IMG/VR virus record: IMGVR_UViG_3300020583_000029
Coordinates: 1 to 35,911 of that record
DNA from: a virus
Direction: 5' to 3' (one strand)
Length of the DNA stretch: 35,911 nucleotides
The notes below the pieces were generated by a model. It was not told where the DNA came from and ran no database searches. It saw only the letters and a list, made by a program, of their open reading frames with translations. The translations under genes and the position numbers were made by a program. This document shows, piece by piece, positions 13,507-21,686 of the stretch (position 1 is the stretch's first letter; each line of letters starts with the position of its first letter).

Positions 13507-14760
13507 ATGCCGTTAATGAAAATATTTTTTAACCCACGTATCAGCAAGCAGTTTAACTCGGCTGCCGTTCTCTGGAACCGCTATGCCGATGGCAAGGGTA
13601 TTCCGATCTCGAACCGCGGGATGGAAATTCCCACTCACATGACGCCCAACGCATCTTTTGACTGGTATGCGGACGGCGGAACGCTCCCGGCTGGCGGGTC
13701 TGAAGCAATGGCCTCGGCCCTTGTCGGCTTCTTCTCGTTCGTGCTCTCGGTAGGCTTTACCGGGGCCGCGCTGGACGCTGCGGGCAATGATGCGGTGACG
13801 TATGCCCGAGCGCTGGCGTTCAACGTGAAGATGGCGACGATCAATGCCATCAAGTACCTAAATATCTACGCGTTTCTGGATGGCACGGGCGCTCTGGCGA
13901 CTCTCGGCACGGCGGTGCTGACTTCGACCACAGTGAACTCGACGCTGGTAGCGTCTGGGTCCATCGAGGGCACGCACTGGCTGCGTCCTGGCATGACGGT
14001 GGCAATTCATAACGGCGCGACCGCGACGGTCAGAGGGACAGGAACCATTATCTCTCTCGGTAACCCGATCGAAGACGCTACGGGCACGAGCTTTGTGATT
14101 GGCCCGACGAACGTGGCCTTTACCACGGCTTCGGGCGACATTGTGACCATCACGGCTTCGACTGGCGCTTCGGACTCGTTCCAGAACGTCATTGCCGGCC
14201 TGAAACTCATCATCGACAACGGAACGGTATCCTCGGTCTTCCAGAACATCAACCGTGGAACCAACCCACAGTACAACTCAGGGGTCATTGCCCTTGCCGG
14301 AACCCCGGCGCTGGCTCGAGATCACTTGCGCAGAATGCTGGCAACCATCCAGATTTTGCAAGGCAAGGTTTCGCCAAGCCTGGAATTCCTGAGCCATCCC
14401 GCCCAACTCCACGCCTACATGGATATGGGCTGGACGCTGAAGCGGTTCAACGACGCCAACAAGAAGCTTGATCTCGGCTTCACCGCCGTCGAGTGGGAAG
14501 GCTTCCCGTGGGTAGTTGACACGGACTGCCCGAAAGACCACATCTTCGGCGTGGACCGCGATCTGGTGTTTAAGGTCATTGCTCGAGAGCTGAGCTTTGA
14601 TGACCGCACTGGCTCGATCCTGCGGCAGAACCCGAGCGCAACCGCTGGGCAGTATGTGGATGCGTACACGGCGTTTCTGGAGTTCCGTGGCAATTTGGGA
14701 ACCTATGTCCCGAATGCACATACGAAACTTAACGGGCTTTCCGTGCCCCCTGGATACTAA
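13507..14760 (+). CDS. Major capsid protein
   Basis: A 417-residue protein after the scaffold, expected to have the HK97 fold. It shows an N-terminal arm (MKIFFNPRISKQFNSAAVLW), a helix-rich spine region (AVTYARALAFNVKMATINA), a beta-rich insertion near residues 130-215 (THWLRPGMTVAIHNGATATV), and a C-terminal region with FLSHPAQLHAYMDMG and AYTAFLEFRGNLGTY, typical of coat proteins. The first ATG, 13507, lacks a ribosome-binding site. A perfect GGAGG at 13467-13471 instead precedes an in-frame ATC at 13480, from which the protein would begin with ANFNLTAAMPLMK, so the true start may be 13480. A hairpin follows the gene. Confidence 0.85.
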   Translation: MPLMKIFFNPRISKQFNSAAVLWNRYADGKGIPISNRGMEIPTHMTPNASFDWYADGGTLPAGGSEAMASALVGFFSFVLSVGFTGAALDAAGNDAVTYARALAFNVKMATINAIKYLNIYAFLDGTGALATLGTAVLTSTTVNSTLVASGSIEGTHWLRPGMTVAIHNGATATVRGTGTIISLGNPIEDATGTSFVIGPTNVAFTTASGDIVTITASTGASDSFQNVIAGLKLIIDNGTVSSVFQNINRGTNPQYNSGVIALAGTPALARDHLRRMLATIQILQGKVSPSLEFLSHPAQLHAYMDMGWTLKRFNDANKKLDLGFTAVEWEGFPWVVDTDCPKDHIFGVDRDLVFKVIARELSFDDRTGSILRQNPSATAGQYVDAYTAFLEFRGNLGTYVPNAHTKLNGLSVPPGY

Positions 14761-14769
14761 CCAAGTTAG

Positions 14770-14793
14770 GGACGGGCGCAGGGTAGCGCGTCC
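14770..14793 (+). other. Hairpin between capsid gene and the next gene
   Basis: GGAC, a two-base bulge, GCGC, loop AGGGTA, GCGC, GTCC can form a stem just after the capsid stop. No T-run follows, so it is not a standard terminator. It could slow transcription or protect the capsid message from 3' decay. Confidence 0.35.
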
Positions 14794-14814
14794 GCCCCGC
14801 ACTGAAAGGACATT

Positions 14815-14970
14815 ATGCCGAAACTTGACGAAGACATCTACGGAGCAGACCCGCAGGGCGCTGCTAACGAAATTGACACGAAGCTCGATACACCCAAGCC
14901 AACGCTCGATGAATGGGGCGAGACGGATTCGCGGGCGAAGTCTGAAGGCAATCACGGAAAGCAGGGCTAA
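14815..14970 (+). CDS. Small acidic protein, paralogue of 15597-15824
   Basis: A 51-residue acidic protein with a good ribosome-binding site (AAAGGA, four bases before the ATG). It begins MPKLDEDIYGADPQG and ends SRAKSEGNHGKQG. Both ends match the 75-residue protein at 15597-15824 (MPKLSDMYGAD and SRAKTQGNHGAQD), so the two are paralogues differing in the middle. Position right after the capsid gene suggests a head-associated or assembly role, but no family is recognised. Confidence 0.6.
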   Translation: MPKLDEDIYGADPQGAANEIDTKLDTPKPTLDEWGETDSRAKSEGNHGKQG

Positions 14971-14974
14971 CTAA

Positions 14975-15352
14975 ATGTCAGCTAGCTTCGCGCCAAGAGC
15001 CTCATTGATCCCGAGTCAGGTTCACACGAACGTTGTGCCTGGGGCTTACTTTGAGGACATCATCGAAGTAACCGCAGACAACTCTTACCCCGCTGGCGGT
15101 TATGCCTTCGGTAACACCCAACTACAGACCCTCTACGGTGGGGCGTATTCCACACTGGTCTCCGTGGACGTGGTGAATGACTGGCTGAACCCTGCGGGCC
15201 CGACTTCCTACGCGGCGGTCTGGAACAAGGCTACAGGCAAACTGATGGCCCAGAGCCAGGCGGTAGCGGGCGCAGCCAACTCAAATGTGGACGTGACGGC
15301 GACTACCGACCTGCACTTGTTCACGGCGTCCGTCAGAATCAGGTTCTTTTAG
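14975..15352 (+). CDS. Probable head or decoration protein
   Basis: A 125-residue beta-rich protein with few charged residues. Typical stretches are SLIPSQVHTNVVPGAYFED, ADNSYPAGGYAFG and VDVTATTDLHLFTASVRIRFF. This composition and the position just after the capsid gene fit a virion protein such as a decoration or head-completion protein. It follows the previous gene by four bases. AGGG lies about eleven bases before the ATG. No named family is recognised. Confidence 0.55.
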   Translation: MSASFAPRASLIPSQVHTNVVPGAYFEDIIEVTADNSYPAGGYAFGNTQLQTLYGGAYSTLVSVDVVNDWLNPAGPTSYAAVWNKATGKLMAQSQAVAGAANSNVDVTATTDLHLFTASVRIRFF

Positions 15353-15360
15353 GAGAAGAC

Positions 15361-15597
15361 ATGGCAATCAACATTCCAGGCGTAACGGTCATCGCCACAA
15401 AGATGGCTTCCGGCAACGTCCAGCTCGTATTCCAGAATCCCAATGGCGGGGTTCGCTACTGTGTCGTCATCCCGGCTGCCGACTTCACGTCATTCAATAC
15501 GACCGTGAACGGCGGAGCGACCGGCGCGAACTTGACCAGAACTTACGGTCAGGACGCCAACAATACCGACTACCCAACTGAATACGTGGGTTCCTAA
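15361..15597 (+). CDS. Small beta-rich virion-region protein
   Basis: A 78-residue protein with a strong ribosome-binding site (AGGAGAAG before the ATG). It is beta-rich and low in charge (INIPGVTVIATKMASGNVQL, then VVIPAADFTSFN), like small capsid-associated proteins. Its last base is also the first base of the next ATG (TAATG), so translation is probably coupled. Confidence 0.55.
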   Translation: MAINIPGVTVIATKMASGNVQLVFQNPNGGVRYCVVIPAADFTSFNTTVNGGATGANLTRTYGQDANNTDYPTEYVGS

Positions 15598-15824
15598 TGC
15601 CGAAACTCTCCGACATGTACGGAGCCGACGACAACGCCTACGCTTTCCGCGTGTCCAGCGAAGCCCTGTCTCAAGGGCAGGGCTCCGAGGACATCTGGGG
15701 AGCGCTGATGCAGGACAAGGCGGAAGCGAAAGGCAACAAGCCAGATCCCGGCGAGGTCGTAGTCACAAAGAACAAGGGCGACAGCCGGGCGAAGACTCAG
15801 GGTAACCACGGAGCACAGGACTAA
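15597..15824 (+). CDS. Small acidic protein, paralogue of 14815-14970
   Basis: A 75-residue protein linked by TAATG to both neighbours. Its N-terminus MPKLSDMYGADD and C-terminus SRAKTQGNHGAQD match the 51-residue protein at 14815, with a longer middle (SEDIWGALMQDKAEAKGN). The shared ends suggest two short conserved binding motifs on a disordered linker. Role unknown, probably in head assembly. Confidence 0.6.
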   Translation: MPKLSDMYGADDNAYAFRVSSEALSQGQGSEDIWGALMQDKAEAKGNKPDPGEVVVTKNKGDSRAKTQGNHGAQD

Positions 15825-16243
15825 TGCCTTCGGCAACAGTTGATACCCTCATACCGGGTGGAGTACCAGTTCCGCCACTGGTAATCAAGCTGACTCGGGG
15901 CAAGCCCGCGAATCTCGGGACTCTGATTGCGGCGAACACGGCAGTTGCGTTTACGGTTCCTGAACCAACCCGAGACAATCAAGGGGCATTGCTGATTCAG
16001 GTCACAGGCACGGCTGGAACCACGGCCACGCTCGAAGGCTCGATTGATGGCGGGGCGACGTTCTTCGTTATCCCGGCCTCTACGACGCCAACCTTGGCAG
16101 TTACCGGGCAGCTTACCGGGGATACCGCGGCCACTTTTGCGGCAATCTACACCATAGCTGGCATGGGCGCGGGAACTCTGTTCAAGTTTGGCTACGCTGG
16201 CGCTGGCGTGCCTACTGCAGTTGTCTGGGCTTTAGTTGGCTAG
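15824..16243 (+). CDS. Beta-rich structural protein
   Basis: A 139-residue protein, rich in Gly, Ala and Thr with almost no charge. Segments such as GALLIQVTGTAGTTATLEGS, DGGATFFVIPAS and AVTGQLTGDTAATFAAIY predict an all-beta sandwich, as in decoration or fibre-head proteins of virions. The ending FGYAGAGVPTAVVWALVG looks like a buried strand. It starts by TAATG overlap. I would call it a virion protein without further detail. Confidence 0.55.
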   Translation: MPSATVDTLIPGGVPVPPLVIKLTRGKPANLGTLIAANTAVAFTVPEPTRDNQGALLIQVTGTAGTTATLEGSIDGGATFFVIPASTTPTLAVTGQLTGDTAATFAAIYTIAGMGAGTLFKFGYAGAGVPTAVVWALVG

Positions 16244-16612
16244 ATGGCTACACTCGCTGAAATCTCCTCTCGTCTAGAGCGGGGATACTTTCTCAAAGAA
16301 GACATGGAAACGCTCGGCCTGTCTGGCCCTGTCTCAGTGGCACAGATGAGGGCGGAAGTGGGCTCACTGCTGAAGCAGCCCGAGCCGCAGGCTGTTCTAG
16401 ACGTCAACATCGCGCAGCGTGCAGCTCAGGCTAGGGCGGCAGTGGCCAGGGAAGCTCAGGAGCAGGCAGACCGGGATGCCCTGATAGCGTCCATTGCAGA
16501 AAAGCAAGAAGAAGCGAAGCAGGAAGTTCTCAAGCAAAACGAAGCTAACGAAATTGCCGAGCGATTCAAGGAAGCGCTGAAGCAAGATCCCAATGTCGTC
16601 CAAACTCCCTAA
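16244..16612 (+). CDS. Coiled-coil protein
   Basis: A 122-residue protein whose ATG follows the previous stop directly. After a start like LAEISSRLERGYFLKEDMET it becomes one long Ala/Glu/Gln/Lys helix (residues about 55-115), a clear coiled coil. It overlaps the next gene by 20 bases. It could be an assembly chaperone or minor virion protein. No family is recognised. Confidence 0.55.
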   Translation: MATLAEISSRLERGYFLKEDMETLGLSGPVSVAQMRAEVGSLLKQPEPQAVLDVNIAQRAAQARAAVAREAQEQADRDALIASIAEKQEEAKQEVLKQNEANEIAERFKEALKQDPNVVQTP

Positions 16613-17015
16613 GTCCTGGGGTCTCAAAACCAAGAAGCGGCCAGACGGCAAACTGGACATCATCCAGAAGGATGATACTGGCCGGGAGTCGTGCGTCCGC
16701 ACTACCGACACGTCAGAGATTACCGAGCGAGACATTGCCGATTTACATGCGGCGGATCGGGAAGCCTATCCGAATCGGGAAGCCGCAGTCAAAGCGCAGA
16801 TGCGAAGGCTTGTTGGGGAGAAAGAACACAAGCCGAACGCTGATGAGTACTTCCACCAGGCCATGGCTTTCGATGAATCGGACTGGATTGCCGCTGCGGA
16901 ACCCGTAGTTCGTGCTGGATTTGAAAGGCAAAGTTCAACGATTGGTTCGACCCACGCCTATCGCAAAGGCTGGGAATTTGCGTTCGGCGAAAGCCGTTTA
17001 GGAAAGAGAGACTAA
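16593..17015 (+). CDS. Charged hypothetical protein
   Basis: A 140-residue, strongly charged protein. It starts MSSKLPKSWGLKTKKRPDGK and includes a helical stretch around ADLHAADREAYPNREAAVKA and an aromatic C-terminal part (DEYFHQAMAFDESDWIAAAE, HAYRKGWEFAFGES). The overlap with the preceding gene and the short gap to the next place it in the head-tail operon. No function is recognised. Confidence 0.5.
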   Translation: MSSKLPKSWGLKTKKRPDGKLDIIQKDDTGRESCVRTTDTSEITERDIADLHAADREAYPNREAAVKAQMRRLVGEKEHKPNADEYFHQAMAFDESDWIAAAEPVVRAGFERQSSTIGSTHAYRKGWEFAFGESRLGKRD

Positions 17016-17018
17016 CAA

Positions 17019-17660
17019 ATGTCGTACTGGATATTTTCTTCAGAAGCGCTGCCCAACCCGGAGATGATGGGAAAACCCCGCTACACACCAGACTCAGAAT
17101 ACATCCGCTTCAGCGGAATGACCCTCCCTCCGCTGCCAAAGAAGGCATGGATGAAGCTCCCGGACGAGTTCCTGACCATCCGCAGGGCTGACTGGAAAGA
17201 CAAGCACGGCACCGAGGTAGAAGTGCCGATCCGGAAGTTCAAGGCCATTGTGGATCATCCGGAGCGTGGTTTTGCGGAGCGCGGCGTCATCATGCTCGAC
17301 CATGAACCATCCACGGTGGAGAAAGAGAAGCTTGAGAAGCTTTCTGCGGAACTCAACATGAAGTTTCGCGCCAAGCAAATCGAGTTCTACGAGAACCAGC
17401 GCCAGATGGCCGTAGCTCGCCAGGGAACGTATGAGCCGACGCCCTACATTGACGAGTGCTACGACCTTCTGAGCATGAAGAAGCCCTATTCGATGGATGC
17501 ACTCAAAGCCCAGCGTGACCCTGGCGCCGCGGCTGCCTCGCAGATTGCCGAAGCTATCGCGGGCGCACTCAAGAAAGATCGTGAAGACACGGCGAACGCA
17601 GCTATGGAAGCATTGACTCGACCCAGACAGGAAGCGGCGGTCCCAGCAGCGAGACGGTAA
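17019..17660 (+). CDS. Hypothetical head-tail region protein
   Basis: A 213-residue protein with GAGAG about eight bases before its ATG. The N-terminal half looks globular (IRFSGMTLPPLPKKAWMKLP, DEFLTIRRADWKDKHG). It then becomes helical and charged, with an Ala-rich C-terminal tail (AAAASQIAEAIAGALKKD). Its ATG-TAA block abuts the adaptor gene with no gap. It may belong to the neck or be an assembly factor; I do not recognise the family. Confidence 0.5.
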   Translation: MSYWIFSSEALPNPEMMGKPRYTPDSEYIRFSGMTLPPLPKKAWMKLPDEFLTIRRADWKDKHGTEVEVPIRKFKAIVDHPERGFAERGVIMLDHEPSTVEKEKLEKLSAELNMKFRAKQIEFYENQRQMAVARQGTYEPTPYIDECYDLLSMKKPYSMDALKAQRDPGAAAASQIAEAIAGALKKDREDTANAAMEALTRPRQEAAVPAARR

Positions 17661-18674
17661 ATGCCTGTAATCGCCACACTTCCCCCGCTGAAAAGTCCGC
17701 CGACGAACGCCTTTGGCCTTTTTCAGTACCTGGCCACAAGGCTGCCGGGGTACGACGTTTCGGAATATCTGCGCGAGCTAAACAGTGCATATATCCACGT
17801 CTGGGAGGAGATCACCAAGTTAAAGAACCAGTACTTTACGAACATCGTGACCGTCAATGTAGTGACTGCCCAGACGGCCTACGATCTGATGTTTAACGCT
17901 GATGGAGGCCTTTCGGCGGCGGTCTCGCCCAGACTTTACCAAGTCACCAGAATAAGGGTACAGCCACCCGCCGGGGGCCTCTTTCAGACAACAATTGCCT
18001 TGCAACCGAATAACCCTGACTTCGTGGCAACCGCTGCGAATGTGCAGACAAGCCCGACTCAGAGCGGGCCGTATTACTGGCATCTCTCAGGCAGGAATCA
18101 GCTGGTCTGGGCCCTGCCTCTCGCGATCGGGACCAAGATTGAAGTGAGTTACACCTTCTGGCCCGTGGCGTTGACCATCCTTGCGAATGGAACGGTAAGC
18201 TCCTCCGGCAACACGGTTACGGGAACGTCCACCAACTTCACCAACATGGTGCAGCCTGACTTTCAGACCAACCTGCCCAGCGTTCAGGGACAGGAAGAAA
18301 TCCAAGCTGAGTTTGTTTGTAACGGGACCGTCCCTCTCGGCGGGCAGATTTACCGTGTCACAAAGATCACGAGCGATACAGCCCTGCTGACGAACGTGGC
18401 AATCAGCCCGACGCTTGTGGCGGGCGCTGCCTATGTGTTGGCGACACTGCCGGAAATCCCCCGTGAACACATCCGCGTCATTGCGGCGATCGCGATGCAA
18501 AAGATGTATTCCGTCGCAGAGGATGATGCGCGAGCGGCGGAATGGACGGCGATCTCTCAGTCCAACGTGCAGATGATGAAAGACGCCCTGATTGAAAGAC
18601 AGGGGCAGAACGCTCCGCAAAAGCTGCGTTTTCCCTACGGAATCGGAAGAAGGAACAGGGCCTTTCTTAGATAA
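17661..18674 (+). CDS. Putative head-tail adaptor (gateway) protein
   Basis: A 337-residue protein directly before the nozzle-like protein, the place of the P22 gp4 or T7 gp11 type adaptor that caps the portal ring. The N-terminal helices (LFQYLATRLPGYDVSEYLREL, split here by sense only, then WEEITKLKNQYFTNIV) and the beta segment VTAQTAYDL fit such adaptors. A beta module near residues 180-265 (NTVTGTSTNFTNMV, then YRVTKITSDTALL) is inserted, and a C-terminal helix pair (AAIAMQKMYSVAEDDARAAE) follows. A one-base overlap (TAATG) links it to the next gene. Assigned by position and general pattern. Confidence 0.55.
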   Translation: MPVIATLPPLKSPPTNAFGLFQYLATRLPGYDVSEYLRELNSAYIHVWEEITKLKNQYFTNIVTVNVVTAQTAYDLMFNADGGLSAAVSPRLYQVTRIRVQPPAGGLFQTTIALQPNNPDFVATAANVQTSPTQSGPYYWHLSGRNQLVWALPLAIGTKIEVSYTFWPVALTILANGTVSSSGNTVTGTSTNFTNMVQPDFQTNLPSVQGQEEIQAEFVCNGTVPLGGQIYRVTKITSDTALLTNVAISPTLVAGAAYVLATLPEIPREHIRVIAAIAMQKMYSVAEDDARAAEWTAISQSNVQMMKDALIERQGQNAPQKLRFPYGIGRRNRAFLR

Positions 18675-21199
18675 TGCCGCAACGCGCCTCAGTTAAACAG
18701 GCAGCTCCTGCCGAGGTCTTGGGGAATCTTTCTCAGGGCTACAACGGCTATACGGACCCGACCCTAACGAACCCCAAGATGTGGGCGAATCCATCCGTCA
18801 ATTGCTTCTCGGGGGCCTTCGGGTTCATTCAGCGCTGCCGCTTTGCGAATGTGGTTAACCCTTCTCCGTTAACCGGGGTTAACTTCACAAGCCTAAAGTA
18901 CTTTGCCTTGCCCGGTGTTGGCTCGTATCTTCTGGCAGACATCAATGGCAAGCTCTACTCCTATGACACAGGGTCGAACTATTTCCAGACGCAGCGGCTG
19001 AATCCTTATGTCGATCCGGCAGGAACAGGCAGCTCCCAGCTAAATGGCCCTTGGTCGAGAGAGACTTTAGGGAATATCACCTATGAGATGAACGGGCAGG
19101 TAAAGCAGGCCGGAAGGCTGGCGAACGCTGCAACAATTGAAGGCTGGGGTCTGGATGCTCCGGATGCCAGTCCGCAAGTGGTGATCCGCGCTGCAACGTC
19201 ACAGTCGATTACATCGGTCACGCGGTCGAATGGGGTGGTAACGGCCACCCTCAGCGGGCCTTACAACCTGATTCTGGGGTTTCCTGGTGGGGTCACCAAT
19301 CTGATTTTCAACGTCACGGGCGTGACCGATCCAAGCTTCAATGGTTCTTTCACGCTCGTCAGCGGGAACGGTACGGCCACGTTTGTCTGGAATCAGCTTG
19401 GGCAGAACGTGACCTCCAGCGGCGGCACGGTCAACAACTCGATTACCAAGGCTGTAGGCAGAAGCTATGCTTATGCCTGGGAGAATGCAAACAAGAGCCA
19501 CGTCGGTGCGCCATCTCCTGCTACCCAGTTCATCCAGTACATGGCTCAGAACGGCGAGATTCAGTGCCTTGAGCCGGGAACCATTACCACGGGAGGCACG
19601 CCTGTTGTAATCGGCACAGGCACATTCTTTACCCCCGCATGGATAGGCAGACACATCTGGGTAAATGTAAACGCGGATATTGGCCGGATCGTCAGCGTGC
19701 AGTCTGCCACGCAATTGACCTTGGCGGCTACCCCTGTTGGCGGGAGTGGAGCATTCCAGGTATTTGACCCGCAGGCTACCCATATCAGGCTTTACGCGAC
19801 CGCAGACGGCGGAGCGACCTACTTTCGAATTCAGCGAAATGTCTGGAATTCGGCTGGGAATACGCAGACATTGGCAGGCCTAGAGTTCTTTGACCTCGCC
19901 AACGCGGAACCGCCGAACTTCCCGTTTACCACGGAGCTGGCGCAGACCAACAATGTCCCGCCTCCGGTTGGGCAGTTTGTGAATGAGTACCAAGGACGCT
20001 TGTGCGTCTTCGGAGTGGCGGGAGCTTTGCAAAGCTTCTTCTATTCGAATCAGGAGACCACGACTCTCGGACTTCCGCAGGAGTCCTTTGCTCCGCTGAA
20101 TCAGGTTACGCTGCCGATTCAGAATGCCAAGTTAAACGGCATGATCGAGTTCCCCGGCTCGGCAATCCTCTGGTCGGACAAGCAAGACATGTTCCGCCTG
20201 ACCGGGTTACTGGTTGATAACACTGTCTCCGGGGTAGCGACATCCAACGCCGCAGCTCAGCAGGGCGCCTCCATTGCCCGCCTGCCCTACGCTCTTGGTT
20301 GCGCGTCTCCATTCGCTGCGGAAATTACACCACTGGGTGGAATCTGGCTTACCTCGAATGCGGAAGTCTGGTTGTTCACGGATCGCTACGCCCCGCGCAA
20401 TATCGGCAAGCCCGTGCAGGACATTCTGAATTCCGTTTCAGCGGCCAACCTGTCGCTGGCGCGGATGAAGTACTACCACACGAACACCCGGAACTGGCTG
20501 GCGCTTTGCGTGGCGGCGAACTCGGCAACCTACAACAACACGGTTCTGGTGTTAGACCTCGACCTCTTGGCTTCCAATGGCTCGCCTAGCTACTTCACCT
20601 TTGACATGGCGACGAACTCCCCGGCATGGTGGGTGTTCCAGCCTGGAACGGTGCAGGGCGGTAACTGGTTTCCTCGATGCGACTCGATCGAGACTGTGTA
20701 CGAGACTGCCGGGCTGGTCCGGTTACTGGTTGGGCAGACTGATCTGATTCAGGACATCGACTACTCCCAAGGCGGGTTTGGGACTGAGATACAGGTTCCG
20801 AACGGGCAGTTGACGACCCACGCCTATGGGAATGACTCAGCCTTCGTAATCAAGCGTCCCGGCTGGGTCAGGTTCAACACGAACCGCGACCCGTCGATGC
20901 TCGCTACTGACGGGTGGAGCTTTGCCATTGAAGGGATAGACGACGACTTCTATACCTTCTTCAACCCACTGACCCTAGCCTTGACGCCGGGAGTAAATGA
21001 CTCGTCTACGCTCGGCGGCAACCCGGATTTTGCCGGTGGACTGGCTTTTCGCCACAGTCCAGAACTCTACAAAGTCGGTGGCGTGAACTTCGTTATGGGT
21101 AGAAGGTTAAAGTTTCAGGTGAACTTTCCGTCTGGAACTGGCACATTCTACCAGCTCAGAAGCATACAAGTTTCGTTCAACAATCAACCTCCAAATTAG
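18674..21199 (+). CDS. Putative tail nozzle/tubular protein B-like
   Basis: An 841-residue beta-rich protein. The N-terminal part (NLSQGYNGYTDPT, NPSVNCFSGAFGFIQRCRF) resembles the opening of gp10/tubular-B type nozzle proteins that list a small set of Asn/Cys residues before an Arg-rich strand. Many short repeats with Trp, Gly and Asn then suggest a beta-propeller, and a VVIGTGTFFT module near residue 310-370 is similar in type to one in the preceding protein. The final 150 residues carry WVRFNTNRDPSMLA and GRRLKFQVNF, suited to a nozzle platform. Together with the adaptor it would form the short tail. Confidence 0.6.
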   Translation: MPQRASVKQAAPAEVLGNLSQGYNGYTDPTLTNPKMWANPSVNCFSGAFGFIQRCRFANVVNPSPLTGVNFTSLKYFALPGVGSYLLADINGKLYSYDTGSNYFQTQRLNPYVDPAGTGSSQLNGPWSRETLGNITYEMNGQVKQAGRLANAATIEGWGLDAPDASPQVVIRAATSQSITSVTRSNGVVTATLSGPYNLILGFPGGVTNLIFNVTGVTDPSFNGSFTLVSGNGTATFVWNQLGQNVTSSGGTVNNSITKAVGRSYAYAWENANKSHVGAPSPATQFIQYMAQNGEIQCLEPGTITTGGTPVVIGTGTFFTPAWIGRHIWVNVNADIGRIVSVQSATQLTLAATPVGGSGAFQVFDPQATHIRLYATADGGATYFRIQRNVWNSAGNTQTLAGLEFFDLANAEPPNFPFTTELAQTNNVPPPVGQFVNEYQGRLCVFGVAGALQSFFYSNQETTTLGLPQESFAPLNQVTLPIQNAKLNGMIEFPGSAILWSDKQDMFRLTGLLVDNTVSGVATSNAAAQQGASIARLPYALGCASPFAAEITPLGGIWLTSNAEVWLFTDRYAPRNIGKPVQDILNSVSAANLSLARMKYYHTNTRNWLALCVAANSATYNNTVLVLDLDLLASNGSPSYFTFDMATNSPAWWVFQPGTVQGGNWFPRCDSIETVYETAGLVRLLVGQTDLIQDIDYSQGGFGTEIQVPNGQLTTHAYGNDSAFVIKRPGWVRFNTNRDPSMLATDGWSFAIEGIDDDFYTFFNPLTLALTPGVNDSSTLGGNPDFAGGLAFRHSPELYKVGGVNFVMGRRLKFQVNFPSGTGTFYQLRSIQVSFNNQPPN

Positions 21200-21206
21200 G
21201 TATCCC

Positions 21207-21686
21207 ATGCAAAGCTTTGATCCTTCAGGTGTTCGCTTAGGTGCAGGTGGTGGCGGCGGAGTCTACATGCAGGGGCCGGGTGGCGGTCTTCCCACGTCCG
21301 GCTTTAACAACCCCAAGGGCATCCAGAGTACTCCACAGCAAAACGCTACGCTCGGCGCACAGGCCGTTAGGGCTACCGGGTCGGGACCATTCGACCAAAA
21401 TTACCGGCAGAACCTGGCGACTTATGCGGGCGGGTTGTCGCAGAGACCGGGCGGGAATCTGGCCTTCAATCCTACCGGCAACATCATGGGCGGACCAACC
21501 GGTGGCGGCAACGCTCCGGTTATGGGCGGGCCGACAGACTTACTTACGGCGGCGATGGGTGGGCAGGGATTCGCGGCGAATACGACCGCGCCTGTGTCTT
21601 TACCGACTCCGACGAGTAAGAACCCGCTGAGCTTTTGGCTGAACCAGTTTCAGACTCAGGGCAACCCATTCAGGAGCACGCAATGA
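21207..21686 (+). CDS. Gly-rich virion protein, possibly ejected
   Basis: A 159-residue protein of very low complexity: Gly, Asn, Pro, Gln and Ala, with almost no acidic residues (LGAGGGGGVYMQGPGGG, QQNATLGAQAVRATG, SFWLNQFQTQGNPFRS). It heads a cluster of Gly/Gln-rich genes after the nozzle, where podoviruses keep proteins ejected with DNA. It shares an ATGA overlap with the next gene. Function by context only. Confidence 0.5.
   Translation: MQSFDPSGVRLGAGGGGGVYMQGPGGGLPTSGFNNPKGIQSTPQQNATLGAQAVRATGSGPFDQNYRQNLATYAGGLSQRPGGNLAFNPTGNIMGGPTGGGNAPVMGGPTDLLTAAMGGQGFAANTTAPVSLPTPTSKNPLSFWLNQFQTQGNPFRSTQ

Noticed and set aside
12924-13547. Minus-strand 207-residue frame over scaffold end and endonuclease
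   Set aside because: Antisense of genes with recognised motifs (LAGLIDADG); no signal of its own.
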